Part shown: positions 6,297 through 15,066 of the stretch, piece by piece
Layout: each line of letters begins with the position of its first letter
How positions within the stretch are numbered: the stretch's first letter is position 1
Assembly: GCA_034440495.1 (NCBI GenBank)
Contig: JAWXCE010000045.1
Span: 1-64,000 of the forward strand
Reading direction: 5' to 3'
DNA from: JAWXCE01 sp034440495
GTDB lineage: Bacteria; Pseudomonadota; Alphaproteobacteria; Rhizobiales; Rhodomicrobiaceae
Length of the DNA: 64,000 nt
Made by a program: the position numbers and the translations under genes
Notes under the pieces: generated by a model
What the model was told of the DNA's origin: nothing
What the model saw: only the letters and a program-made list of their open reading frames with translations
Databases searched by the model: none

Positions 6297-7739
6297 ATGA
6301 AAAGTTTAGCGTTACGCTATCGGAGTATTGACAAAGGTCTTGGTGACGCTCTTTTTTTTAGGACTTTTACTGTATTTCTGTTTTCTTGGATCTTGATAAA
6401 TACTTCATGCGTTTTTGCAGGTGAGAGCTTCGTCAAACGCAGTCCGACCACCACAATTTTTCGCAATCTAACCACCTCATCCACGGCGGACTCTTACCTG
6501 CCGCAAGGGTCCAACGTACGGCAACGCGAAATCAAAGTTTACGTGTCCAGCGGTGAACTCATTCAGCTCGCTGGGCCTGCGGCAACCATGTTCATCGCGG
6601 ACCCAAGCATCGCGGACGTGCAACTTCCCGTGCCCGGTAAAATTTTCATCTACGGAAAAAAGAGTGGTCGCACGACCTTTTTCGCCCTTGCCGCCGACGG
6701 CTCCAAGGTCGATTCCTTTAATGTTGTAGTGACTTACAACGCGAGCGATCTCAGCCGTTTCCTAAAATATGAAATTGGCGATATACCCGTTTCGATTGTT
6801 GAAAGCCCTCAGGGTTTGATTTTAAGCGGCGTGGTTCCAAGCGCCGATATTGCGCAGCAGGTCAAGACAATTGCCGCGCGGCTTGCAGGTGAAGGAATTC
6901 CTGTCATTACGAATCTGAAAGTGAGCGGATCGATGCAGGTTTCGTTGCGTGTGCGAATCGCCGAGATATCGCGGAGTGTCATCAAAGATCTGGGCATCAA
7001 CTGGGGTGCGGTGTCATCATCCGGTATTTTCACATTCGGACTTTCGGGGAGCAGTCCCGGCGCTGGTCAGAAAACCAGCATCACTGCGCTTATCGATGCG
7101 CTCGCATCCCAAGGGCTAGTGTCGATCCTAGCGGAGCCTAGTCTGACGGCGGTTTCAGGCGAGAAAGCTAGCTTTGTCGCGGGCGGCGAATTTCCAATTC
7201 CCGTCGTACAATCGAATTCTGGCAATATTTCTGTAGAATATCGTAAGTTTGGGGTCAGCCTGGACTTTACACCCACCGTGCTTACCGATCGGCTCATAAA
7301 CCTGTCCGTCAAGCCAGAGGTAAGCGACATTTCAGCAATCGGCGCGGTAACCCTTAATAACATTCGCATTCCTGCGATTTCCACACGCCGCGCTGAAACA
7401 ACCGTGCAGCTAGGTAGTGGGGAAAGCCTGGTTATTGCAGGACTGATGCAAAATCGCTTTAACACGGAGATAGAGAAACTGGCAGGCCTGGGCGACATAC
7501 CGGTCGTTGGGGCGCTATTCCGTTCCACCAGCTTTCAGAAAAATGAGTCTGAACTTGTAATTATCGTAACTCCCTACATCGTGAGGCCAAACGCTAATCC
7601 CGAGGCATTCAAGCTTCCGACTGACGCTGTCGCTCCACCCGACGATCTTGATCGAATTCTAAGAGGCCGATTAGCACGGCGTCCCACTCCGCCGGAAACA
7701 AAGTATGAAGGCATCGAGGATTGGGCATCGTTTAAGTAG
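6297..7739 (+). CDS. rhcC2: Type III secretin C-terminal component, Tad/CpaC-like (RhcC2)
   Basis: This is the outer-membrane ring protein of the apparatus. The start at 6297 (MKSLALRY) gives 480 residues with a signal segment ending near FLFSWILINTSCVFA; a GTG at 6171 would add 42 non-signal residues. After that come an N-terminal secretin domain (VYVSSGELIQLAGPAATMFI, IADVQLPVPGKIFIYGKKSG), a BON-like segment (ISVVESP to NLKVSGS region) and the secretin beta-domain (SLRVRIAEISRSVIKDLGIN to VIIVTPYIVRP). The layout is that of CpaC, the Tad-pilus secretin, as known for rhizobial RhcC2. The N-terminal secretin piece is encoded separately by nolW at 11439-12056. A CpaD-like gene follows directly. 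Confidence 0.9.
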   Translation: MKSLALRYRSIDKGLGDALFFRTFTVFLFSWILINTSCVFAGESFVKRSPTTTIFRNLTTSSTADSYLPQGSNVRQREIKVYVSSGELIQLAGPAATMFIADPSIADVQLPVPGKIFIYGKKSGRTTFFALAADGSKVDSFNVVVTYNASDLSRFLKYEIGDIPVSIVESPQGLILSGVVPSADIAQQVKTIAARLAGEGIPVITNLKVSGSMQVSLRVRIAEISRSVIKDLGINWGAVSSSGIFTFGLSGSSPGAGQKTSITALIDALASQGLVSILAEPSLTAVSGEKASFVAGGEFPIPVVQSNSGNISVEYRKFGVSLDFTPTVLTDRLINLSVKPEVSDISAIGAVTLNNIRIPAISTRRAETTVQLGSGESLVIAGLMQNRFNTEIEKLAGLGDIPVVGALFRSTSFQKNESELVIIVTPYIVRPNANPEAFKLPTDAVAPPDDLDRILRGRLARRPTPPETKYEGIEDWASFK

Positions 7740-7813
7740 ACCGCGCTGATTGCTGGTCTTGGCCTTCGTAAATCATGCGACTTAGGGTCTAGTTCACTTT
7801 ACAGGAGAGTTCG

Positions 7814-8218
7814 ATGAAAGCGAAAGCGCATCATATAGTGTTGCTGGCGGGGTTTATTTTTAGCCCATTAAACGACGCCCATGCCGGAGACATGAGCCAG
7901 CCCACAATCGGTAGATACGCTTACCCTTCGCCCGATTGCGCAGCTTCAGACCGGTTTATCGGAACGCTGTTATGGGACGACGATAATAATAACGATTTTA
8001 ATCCGGAGATTGGATGCAGTAGCCGTTCAAATCTCGAAGCAATGGTGGATAGGCCGCACGATCTTAGGCGCGGGCGCGGCACACGCTATTCCGATGGCGA
8101 GCGCGCCGCAGATGCAGTCATTAAGTACCGGAACCCACCGCCCCCGAAGCCCGCCAAGGTCGAAGGTGATGCGCGCAATGGCGAAGACGCTGAGCAGAAT
8201 AGCGAAGCAGCGAAGTAG
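7814..8218 (+). CDS. CpaD-like periplasmic partner of the secretin
   Basis: The 134-residue product has a strong AGGAGAG site and a Sec signal (MKAKAHHIVLLAGFIFSPLN, cut after DAHA); no lipobox is seen, unlike many CpaD lipoproteins. The middle, GCSSRSNLEAMVDRPHDLRR then DGERAADAVIKYR, matches the C-terminal half of CpaD, the Tad-pilus secretin-associated protein (typically GCxxxxNLAAMVxxPxDL...). It lies 74 bp after the secretin in the same direction. It is shorter than CpaD because the N-terminal part is missing. Probably helps assemble or locate the secretin. In rhizobia a small gene (y4xK in NGR234) sits in this place; equivalence is inferred. Confidence 0.75.
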   Translation: MKAKAHHIVLLAGFIFSPLNDAHAGDMSQPTIGRYAYPSPDCAASDRFIGTLLWDDDNNNDFNPEIGCSSRSNLEAMVDRPHDLRRGRGTRYSDGERAADAVIKYRNPPPPKPAKVEGDARNGEDAEQNSEAAK

Positions 8219-8270
8219 CCAAGCCAAACTTCTCCTCAGCCGCACCTCGTTCTTTAGCAATTGGGTTTTA

Positions 8271-10397
8271 CTAGTCTGTTAGCTCAGGCGTATACAGTTG
8301 CGCCAGCGGGGTTTGACCTTGCTGCGACTGTCCTATAGTGACAAGGACTTTTACGGAGAAACCAGGTACGATATCTTTATGCGATAGCACAGGATAAGTC
8401 TGGTCGCTTTGGCTTATGACCATCCATAGCAGTCGGCGTAAATCTGGCGAAACCATAATAACAGCATTCGTCAGTTCTTGTTCCTGAATGTTGGCGGTTT
8501 GACGGGTAAGCGTTTCTATGAAGGCCGACGCAGTTTCTAGATCGATACTTTGCTGTTGCCGCCCAAGAGCCTGGCGGTAAGCCTCCCGTAGATTATCTTC
8601 AAGTTCCCGCTCGATCATCAAAACGGGAATCAATCGGTTTTCATTTGCGTACTGAAAGCAGATCTGGCGTCTTAACGCCGTTCTAACATGGCCAGCTAGC
8701 GCTACAGTGTCTTGTTCCCGCGGTGCCCAATCCAGGATGGTTTCAAGGATAAGGCGCATGTTGCGAATTGGTATGCCCTCTTCCAGCAAACGCCTTAGGA
8801 CGTCTGCAATGCGCTGCACTGGAGCAATCCGTTGAGCTTCGCGAACGAGATCCTTAGATTCGATCTCGGCCACTAAGAGGAGGCGGCGGGTTTCCTGAAA
8901 ACCGACGAACTGAGCCGCATTCTGCCGCAGTAAACTGGCTACATCAGTTTCGATGAGTTCGTGCACCGCCCGTGTGCGGATGGCCGCGTTTCGTAACTCG
9001 GCGACCGCGCTCTCATCTACTGCAAGAAACTCATGCGCGGATTTTGGCCTATCAGCGGAAATAATGTTGCTGGCAGCACCCAGAAGCTTGGCGGCGTTAC
9101 GTTTGATATATAGTTTGCTAATTTCCACATCGCGCACAATCTCGGGCACCATGTCGAGCTCAACAATATACCGTGCAGCTGGAAAACTAGCATCTATGCG
9201 ATAGCCAATGCTTGGCGTCGCGAAACCAAGGTCATCTGCAGCGGCATGAACAATAGCGCGGATTTTCTGATCCACCTTTTTGTCGGCAAAGTACGTGAAG
9301 AGGGCGGAGCTGACGATAACATTGACACGCGCACCTGTCGGCGACGGCAGATGCGCGGCAACTTCCGCGGACATCGCCTTGCTAAAAACCATGCTTGCAT
9401 CATGAGCCGCCTTCTTTATATCGCGGCGAAGCAGAAAAAAGCCGCTGCCTCCGATAAGTCCGCCCAAGACGAGAAATACGGGCGCGGGAAAACCAGGCAC
9501 CATCGCTAATCCAATAAGGACAAAACCTGCAAGGCGTAAAGCCTCTGGCCGTCCTGCAACCTGGGCGACAATGTCGGCGCCAAGGTTTTGTCCCGTACCT
9601 GTATGCACCCGGGTAACGATCGTTCCCGCCGCTAGCGAGATAAAAAGAGAAGGAATTTGCGCGATCAGGCCTTCGCCAATGGTGAGCAGGGAAAAAACCT
9701 GTACAGCTTCGCCAAATGGCATCCCACGCTGTAACATGCCGACCGCGATGCCACCTCCTAGATTGATTATGATAATGATGATGCTGGCAATCGCGTCGCC
9801 CTTGACAAATTTCATAGCGCCATCCATCGCGCCATAAAGCTGGCTTTCCCGCTCCAGAAGCTGACGCCGACGGCGAGCCTCCGTTTGATCCGTGTCTCCA
9901 TTTCGGAGGTCACTGTCGATACTCATCTGCTTGCCTGGCAAGCCATCGAGACTAAAACGGGCGGCTACCTCCGCGACGCGTTCCGAGCCCTTCGTAATAA
10001 CCAAAAACTGCACAATCGTTATAATGAAGAAAACCACCAGACCAACCGCCGCGTTTCCCCCAATAACGAAATCACCAAAGGTTTGTACAATCTGGCCTCC
10101 GTCGGCCTCGATTAAAATCAAGCGAGTCGACGCAATCGAAATCGAGAGACGAAATACGGTGCTAATGAGAATGACGGATGGAAGAGATGAAAATTCAGCA
10201 GGAGAACGTATGTAAAACGCAACCATAAGAAGCAGTGCGGAAACGCTTATGTTCACTGCTATGAGAATGTCAGCCATGCCGGGCGTTATTGGCAAAATCA
10301 TCGCGCCAATGCCTACAATGATGAACAAAATTACAATAAGATCTTGCCTGCCGCCCACAACTCTTAAGAACGTGTTTAGCATGGTAATACTGTTCAT
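8271..10397 (-). CDS. sctV: SctV/RhcV, major export gate protein
   Basis: The 708-residue product (ATG at 10397 after GGAGGACA) belongs to the FHIPEP/LcrD/FlhA family. About eight membrane helices fill residues 10-310; the cytoplasmic loop between them carries GDTDQTEARRRRQLLERESQ, typical of the family FHIPEP region. Residues 340-700 form the cytoplasmic ring domain that receives chaperone-substrate complexes. Length and motifs look intact. It is third in the leftward operon nolW-sctD-sctV. SctV makes the nonameric gate using proton motive force in the inner membrane. Confidence 0.95.
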   Translation of the reverse strand: MNSITMLNTFLRVVGGRQDLIVILFIIVGIGAMILPITPGMADILIAVNISVSALLLMVAFYIRSPAEFSSLPSVILISTVFRLSISIASTRLILIEADGGQIVQTFGDFVIGGNAAVGLVVFFIITIVQFLVITKGSERVAEVAARFSLDGLPGKQMSIDSDLRNGDTDQTEARRRRQLLERESQLYGAMDGAMKFVKGDAIASIIIIIINLGGGIAVGMLQRGMPFGEAVQVFSLLTIGEGLIAQIPSLFISLAAGTIVTRVHTGTGQNLGADIVAQVAGRPEALRLAGFVLIGLAMVPGFPAPVFLVLGGLIGGSGFFLLRRDIKKAAHDASMVFSKAMSAEVAAHLPSPTGARVNVIVSSALFTYFADKKVDQKIRAIVHAAADDLGFATPSIGYRIDASFPAARYIVELDMVPEIVRDVEISKLYIKRNAAKLLGAASNIISADRPKSAHEFLAVDESAVAELRNAAIRTRAVHELIETDVASLLRQNAAQFVGFQETRRLLLVAEIESKDLVREAQRIAPVQRIADVLRRLLEEGIPIRNMRLILETILDWAPREQDTVALAGHVRTALRRQICFQYANENRLIPVLMIERELEDNLREAYRQALGRQQQSIDLETASAFIETLTRQTANIQEQELTNAVIMVSPDLRRLLWMVISQSDQTYPVLSHKDIVPGFSVKVLVTIGQSQQGQTPLAQLYTPELTD

Positions 10398-10458
10398 GCA
10401 TTGTCCTCCTCTACGCGGGATCACCTCAGCAGTAAAGATAATTCCAGGTTTTGACGTT

Positions 10459-11385
10459 TTAGACTTTGAGTGATAGTAATTCCTGGTTGCGCCGAAGTCG
10501 CACTTTACCTTCTTCGATTTTCTCTATGACCCAGCCGTCCTTCAGTATCGCCCCTTCAAATAATTTTTCTCCGCTCCCGTCGATCAGGTAGGGGATTTTT
10601 CCAGCCCAGATGGACTGAATACTAATTGGCGACTTTGCGGCATTCACTTCCGTTTCGGCGACTTGAGACTGTAAAACCGTTTTCTGACCAAAGCTCTGAT
10701 CGAACCACACCTGAGTAGCGTTCCAATCTTCGCGGCTCGAAGAGATGATTGTGCCTTTAGCGATGACCATCCCCGACTCAACCGTTACGACAACCGAGTC
10801 TAGAGTTAGGGCCAATAAACGCTCTCGAAGCGCCTCAGCAGCGGAATGCGCTAGTCGAGTCGATACATTTTGGGCGGCGGATCGCTCAGCTTTTTTCGCT
10901 TGTTCAAAAGCTTCGGCATTGACAACGGGGAGCGCAGCTATTGTGTCATCTTTGGCGCGAATGAAAGTTACAAAGAGCGCAACCGCAAACGAAGCCGCAA
11001 AAGCTCCGCCCCACAACTGTGATTTGGAGAAACGGCTCAATAGTGAAGAAAACCAATCCAATGATTGCGTTTCCTGAAGTCCGGTTAGCTCCAACTCAAT
11101 ATCACCGAGCACAAGCCGGGCGGGATATCGAGACTCGGCTTTACCGCTTGTTGTAAGATGTTGTGTTCCTAGTGATATCGGGTTTCCGGCAGCTTGGACT
11201 CGTATTTTGAGAGCTGATAATGTGATTTGAGCATGTATCGCTTCAACAGATGGGTCTGTCAAAACCACATCCGCATCCATCGAACTGCCAATTGTTAACG
11301 CACCGGCGGATAATAGCTGCTTTGCTCCGGCATGCCTGCCGGACACGACACGGATTTGAACGATTGGCTCGCCTTTGTTAGACAT
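10459..11385 (-). CDS. sctD: SctD/RhcD, inner-membrane ring protein
   Basis: About 308 residues from the ATG at 11385; a GTG at 11415 would add ten. The N-terminal cytoplasmic part is FHA-like (residues 5-100; VVSGRHAGAKQLLSAGALTI, DADVVLTDPSVEAIHAQIT). One membrane helix follows near 140-155 (LWGGAFAASFAVALFVTFI). The rest is a periplasmic ring-building region. This is the YscD/PrgH/HrpW-type architecture; the rhizobial counterpart is y4yQ. It lies between nolW (53 bp away) and sctV on one strand. Sequence similarity across SctD proteins is weak, so the call leans on architecture and gene order. Confidence 0.85.
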   Translation of the reverse strand: MSNKGEPIVQIRVVSGRHAGAKQLLSAGALTIGSSMDADVVLTDPSVEAIHAQITLSALKIRVQAAGNPISLGTQHLTTSGKAESRYPARLVLGDIELELTGLQETQSLDWFSSLLSRFSKSQLWGGAFAASFAVALFVTFIRAKDDTIAALPVVNAEAFEQAKKAERSAAQNVSTRLAHSAAEALRERLLALTLDSVVVTVESGMVIAKGTIISSSREDWNATQVWFDQSFGQKTVLQSQVAETEVNAAKSPISIQSIWAGKIPYLIDGSGEKLFEGAILKDGWVIEKIEEGKVRLRRNQELLSLKV

Positions 11386-11438
11386 ATTACCCAATACCAC
11401 CGCGGTTAACGACACTTCGAATGCGCGGCACAGCCGGG

Positions 11439-12056
11439 CTAGTTCGTTTTGTCGCCTGATCCAAACTCGACAACTGACATGTTAGCGCCCCGGTAGATGA
11501 CGATTTTTTTAGGTTGTTCAACCGGAAGTAAGGGTATGCTTTCGGGGCGAGTGAGTGACGCGAGAGTTTGTTCAACTAGCGCGATATACCGCGGCGGACC
11601 GGAAACGATCGCCGACCTACCATCTGGACCGAATCGCAACGGGAATCGCGAGTCGGTGATTGACATTTTCAGAAGATTTTCCGTGAGTTGATCCGATCTG
11701 AACTTACCCAATGGGAAAACTCGCGTTGCACCTTCACTCGAAGATGAAATGTAGAGTGTATAACCGTCAAAGTACGATTCCAGCCCATAGACATGGCAGA
11801 GGTAATCAAGAAACTCTTTTGCCGGAAGACGAGGCAGACGGCCTCTCACCGAGCCTTTTACAGTTGCACTAATTTCAACTCTTATGCCTATGTTTTGCCC
11901 AAATTCACGAAGTACAACAGGTAAATCTTGCAAAACTACACTATAGGGATATATCTCGGCTGGAAGAACAAGCTCTGCTGAAGTCACAGAGTGCCCTCCT
12001 GCAATGGTGGCCAGCACAACGCACGCCGACTTCAATTTACGGCTTTTATTTTGCAT
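11439..12056 (-). CDS. nolW: NolW/RhcC1, N-terminal secretin piece of the type III system
   Basis: The 205-residue product has a signal peptide (CVVLATIAGGHSVTSA) followed by two secretin N-domains: YSVVLQDLPVVLREFGQNIG to VYGLESYFDGYTLYIS (N0-like), then VFPLGKFRSDQLTENLLKMS to SGPPRYIALVEQTLASL (N1). It stops before the barrel-forming part. In rhizobia the type III secretin is split into RhcC1 (NolW) and RhcC2, and this fits exactly. It is first in the leftward operon and divergent from nolB, as in NGR234. The ATG at 12056 is preferred, though a TTG at 12065 has better spacing to AGGAA. Confidence 0.92.
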   Translation of the reverse strand: MQNKSRKLKSACVVLATIAGGHSVTSAELVLPAEIYPYSVVLQDLPVVLREFGQNIGIRVEISATVKGSVRGRLPRLPAKEFLDYLCHVYGLESYFDGYTLYISSSSEGATRVFPLGKFRSDQLTENLLKMSITDSRFPLRFGPDGRSAIVSGPPRYIALVEQTLASLTRPESIPLLPVEQPKKIVIYRGANMSVVEFGSGDKTN

Positions 12057-12167
12057 GCAAACCAAATATTCCTGTTAACTCGCTTCAACAAAGTAAAGCA
12101 CTGACATTTTTGCTATTGCAATACATTTTTAAGTTGAACATATAAAAATACGCAACCATACCCATTA

Positions 12168-12224
12168 TTTCAGGATATAGAGCTTTAGCTCATATATAAC
12201 TTGAGGTTATCTCCTTTCCTGAAA
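12168..12224. promoter_or_regulatory. Inverted repeat in the nolW-nolB divergent promoter region
   Basis: TTTCAGG (12168-12174) and CCTGAAA (12218-12224) are exact reverse complements 43 bp apart in the AT-rich gap between the two main apparatus operons. A smaller palindrome, GAGCTTTAGCTC, lies between them. No copy of the 16-bp box is present here, so the apparatus operons may answer to a different signal. A binding site for a dimeric regulator is possible; chance cannot be excluded for 7-bp arms. Confidence 0.35.
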
Positions 12225-12341
12225 TTTCATTTGATCCCGGTGCCTCAAATCGTACTCTTTTAAAACGGTAATGTGTCGGGTGAGGACATGCCGCTCGAGT
12301 ACGTTTATGTTCAGTCCGCATTAGCGACTGTAGGGGGAAAT

Positions 12342-12878
12342 ATGGGAATCGAAGCAATCGTTGGAGCGCTCGAATCCGTTCAGGACCCAGCCAAATCTAA
12401 TCTGATCGCCATCCAGCAATCCATAGAAGCGGCACACGAGGCCAAACTCGCGAATAACTTTGAGATCAGCGTTTCAAAAGCTTCCGAGCTATCTGCCATG
12501 GATCTTCAGGCGCCTCTAGGCGCTACCGAAGTGCGAGCGTATAATACTACCGGCGCAACAGAATTAAATCTCTATCCTGAGGATAAAGGCAGTACGATTG
12601 GGACCAACACCCTTACTTATCTAGAGAGTTTTAGCAATCGTGCAAAACAATTCGACCTTAAAGGTATGGGCGATATTGCAAGCATAGATAAAGCCCCTGA
12701 TCAAAAAGCCTCCGCTACAACAGATGTAAAGGATGACGGAGTTATTAGAGATCTTGGTACAAATCAAGCTATTCAATATATGAAAGATACTTTTAGATTT
12801 GCGATAGAGTCCGAGTTTATTTCTGCTGTTTCCACTAGAACATCCAAAACTTTCAATGACCTAATGAAAGGACAATAA
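12342..12878 (+). CDS. nolB: NolB, SctI-type inner rod protein
   Basis: The ATG at 12342 is chosen because it follows AGGGGGA at ideal spacing; the open frame upstream to 12273 lacks such a site. This gives 178 residues against about 164 for known NolB. The middle is polar and low in structure; the C-terminal 60 residues, with AIQYMKDTFRFAIESEFISA and TSKTFNDLMKGQ, form the helix pair typical of SctI/YscI inner rod proteins. There is no Sec signal. It leads the rightward operon and is followed by sctJ after 24 bp. NolB has been equated with SctI in rhizobial systems; here position supports the call more than sequence. Confidence 0.82.
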   Translation: MGIEAIVGALESVQDPAKSNLIAIQQSIEAAHEAKLANNFEISVSKASELSAMDLQAPLGATEVRAYNTTGATELNLYPEDKGSTIGTNTLTYLESFSNRAKQFDLKGMGDIASIDKAPDQKASATTDVKDDGVIRDLGTNQAIQYMKDTFRFAIESEFISAVSTRTSKTFNDLMKGQ

Positions 12879-12902
12879 ATAAAGTTACAGGATGGGTGTA
12901 TT

Positions 12903-13745
12903 ATGACCGTACAGCGTCGTAAAATAAACTTGCTTCAGCGTTTATGCGTCATATCGGCTGTAATGGTTACGCTTACAGGCTGTAAAATCGATCTTTACAC
13001 CAAGCTTTCCGAGACCGAAGCAAACGAAATGATTGCTGTTCTCGTTAAAAACGGATTGGCCGCAAACCGCGTCTCCGCGAAAGACGGTACAAGCATGGTT
13101 CAGGTAGACGAATCCTCATTCTCCGACGCCGTCACAATCGTAAGCAACGCTGGCCTTCCGCGGCCAAGGTTTGTGACCATGGGCGATGTCTTTGCAGACA
13201 ACAAGCTTGTTTCATCCCCGGTGGAGGAGCGCGCCCGCTTTATCTACGCACAAAGCCAGGAACTTTCTAAAACGCTGAGTGAAATCGATGGAGTGACGGC
13301 TGCACGGGTCCACCTTGTGCTACCGAAAAATGACCCGCTGCGCGAAGAGGATAAGCCGTCCTCAGCGTCTGTTTTTATCAAGCACTACACGGATGTTCAG
13401 GTCGCGCTTTTGCTGCCGCAGATTAAAACACTGGTGAAAAATAGTATCGAAGGCCTGACCTATGACAAAGTTTCTGTCGTTTTCGTACCTAGTGAACGTC
13501 CGGTGCAGATTGCCGGTGCTGCAGGGGAAGCGCAAAAACGCGAATTATTTGCAACCGGCCGTATCCCCGCATGGGTCCTGCAAATCGGCGGTATTCTGGG
13601 CTGGGTCGTAGCTATCATCACCTTGATAGCCTGGCGGCGAAATCCAGCAAGTTTGCCGATGGACGCTCAACGACTTTTCCAGCGCCGTATTGAACACGCA
13701 AAGTCTGAGGTTTCGCCGATTCCAGCGAAGGCGTCTCAAATCTAA
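12903..13745 (+). CDS. sctJ: SctJ/RhcJ, inner-membrane ring lipoprotein
   Basis: The 280-residue product has a lipoprotein signal ending in LTGC (Cys near residue 26), then the YscJ/FliF domain: LSETEANEMIAVLVKNGL, FGD-equivalent VTMGDVF, RARFIYAQSQELSKTLSEID and VHLVLP. A membrane helix near residues 222-243 (WVLQIGGILGWVVAIITLIAW) anchors the C-terminus. Every family feature is present. With SctD it forms the inner-membrane rings. It lies 24 bp after nolB and 18 bp before sctK. Confidence 0.95.
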   Translation: MTVQRRKINLLQRLCVISAVMVTLTGCKIDLYTKLSETEANEMIAVLVKNGLAANRVSAKDGTSMVQVDESSFSDAVTIVSNAGLPRPRFVTMGDVFADNKLVSSPVEERARFIYAQSQELSKTLSEIDGVTAARVHLVLPKNDPLREEDKPSSASVFIKHYTDVQVALLLPQIKTLVKNSIEGLTYDKVSVVFVPSERPVQIAGAAGEAQKRELFATGRIPAWVLQIGGILGWVVAIITLIAWRRNPASLPMDAQRLFQRRIEHAKSEVSPIPAKASQI

Positions 13746-13763
13746 CTTTCACGGGAGCAAGTC

Positions 13764-14393
13764 TTGCGCCATATCCAGAACGTCAACGATGTCATACCCG
13801 TGTTCAGCGATTTGCCCAGTCTGTACATCCACCCCGACCGGCAGTCGGAATGGATGTCGGAGCTGCCAGACGATATCACCAAATCAATGAATGACTGCCC
13901 TCGGCTTCAGCATCGGCTATCGTCGCTGATCCATAAACGCTATTGCCTGGAGCCATACAGGCCGCAGTTGGAGGGCGCTGACGTATCAATCGCGATCCTT
14001 AGCCACGCCCATCTTGTACAGCTTATTAAAATCGCAGGCGCAGTGTGGCATGGACGATCACTTATGCGGCTTATCACCAAAGTCGATTTGGTTGAAATTC
14101 ACCGCGCTATCGGTGAATCGGGTTATCAGATTGCAATTTCCCAAGCCGCTATTTTCCCGGCGCCTGATAATCCCGAGACAGACTTAGAAAGGCCATCCGA
14201 GGCATGTTTGGAACGCGATGGCGTTTTATGCTTCAGAGCGTGGCTGGCGATGCTGCCGAAATCAATCAGCGCGCGCATTTTGTTGAAATTTCCAACACCT
14301 TTTTTTGCAACTTCAATCCCTCCGAATTTTTTACGGCATGGGCCAAGCATTATCAGCGCTGTCGGCAAGGAACTGACGAACCATGCCGCATGA
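13764..14393 (+). CDS. nolU: NolU, SctK sorting-platform protein
   Basis: The 209-residue product starts at a TTG (13764) a few bases after GGGAG; no ATG is available near. It matches NolU by position between rhcJ and nolV and by general features: a soluble, mixed-composition protein with short motifs such as LPSLYIHPDRQSEWMSEL near the start. SctK proteins connect the inner ring with the cytoplasmic sorting platform. Its last 11 bases overlap the start of sctL, implying coupling. SctK sequences diverge fast, so gene order carries much of the call. Confidence 0.85.
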   Translation: MRHIQNVNDVIPVFSDLPSLYIHPDRQSEWMSELPDDITKSMNDCPRLQHRLSSLIHKRYCLEPYRPQLEGADVSIAILSHAHLVQLIKIAGAVWHGRSLMRLITKVDLVEIHRAIGESGYQIAISQAAIFPAPDNPETDLERPSEACLERDGVLCFRAWLAMLPKSISARILLKFPTPFFATSIPPNFLRHGPSIISAVGKELTNHAA

Positions 14394-15066
14394 TCGCGTG
14401 CCCATAAAGCCGCCGGCCGCGCAGGCTTCGGGGCGCCCGTTTAAATTCAGACCGGCGGGCCAAGTCATTCGCGCTGAGGATGTTCCAATCTGGTCAGAGG
14501 GTAAAACTTACCTCAATGCAGCCAAGGAGGTTTATCAGGAGGCGAGGCAACGCGCAGATGACCGCATTAAAAATGAGATGAACGAGGGGTATGCCATCGG
14601 ACTGCAACGCGGCGCCAAAGACATAATCGATTTGCTTGTTCAGACCCAGGCAGGGGTCGAGCGCTATCATTCCCACCTTCAAACGACCTTAGCGGATCTT
14701 ACAATTCAGGTTTTGAAGGAAGTGCTTGACGGTTTAGATGCGAGCGATGCCGTCTCGGCTGCCGTGCAACGGGCCTTGAAGACTATAAATCTTGGGCCTG
14801 AACTTGTGTTGAAAGTTGCTCCCGATGTGATTGAGGCGGTGAGGGTGAAACTTAAACCGATGCTTCAGCCCGGCGTTACCCCCCGCGTTATTCTACGTGA
14901 AGACACTACTCTCACCGCAAAAAGCTGTATTCTTATCACCGAGTTTGGCAGCATCGATCTTTCCATAGACACGCAGTTGACGATCCTGTCAGAAAGTCTG
15001 CACAAACACTGTACGCAAGAATACTCGTTTCGAGCAACCGGAGTTCTCGCCGGGGCTCCCGAATGA
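14383..15066 (+). CDS. nolV: NolV, SctL stator protein of the ATPase
   Basis: The 227-residue product is a HrpE/YscL/FliH family protein. The N-terminal half is charged and helical (YQEARQRADDRIKNEMNEGY, GLQRGAKDIIDLLVQ), and the C-terminal half has the conserved LKVAPDVIEAVRVKLKPML region and ending ILITEFGSIDLSIDTQL, as in FliH/AtpF-AtpH-like stators. SctL holds and inhibits the SctN ATPase. It overlaps sctK by 11 bp and sctN by 4 bp (ATGA). Confidence 0.92.
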   Translation: MPHDRVPIKPPAAQASGRPFKFRPAGQVIRAEDVPIWSEGKTYLNAAKEVYQEARQRADDRIKNEMNEGYAIGLQRGAKDIIDLLVQTQAGVERYHSHLQTTLADLTIQVLKEVLDGLDASDAVSAAVQRALKTINLGPELVLKVAPDVIEAVRVKLKPMLQPGVTPRVILREDTTLTAKSCILITEFGSIDLSIDTQLTILSESLHKHCTQEYSFRATGVLAGAPE

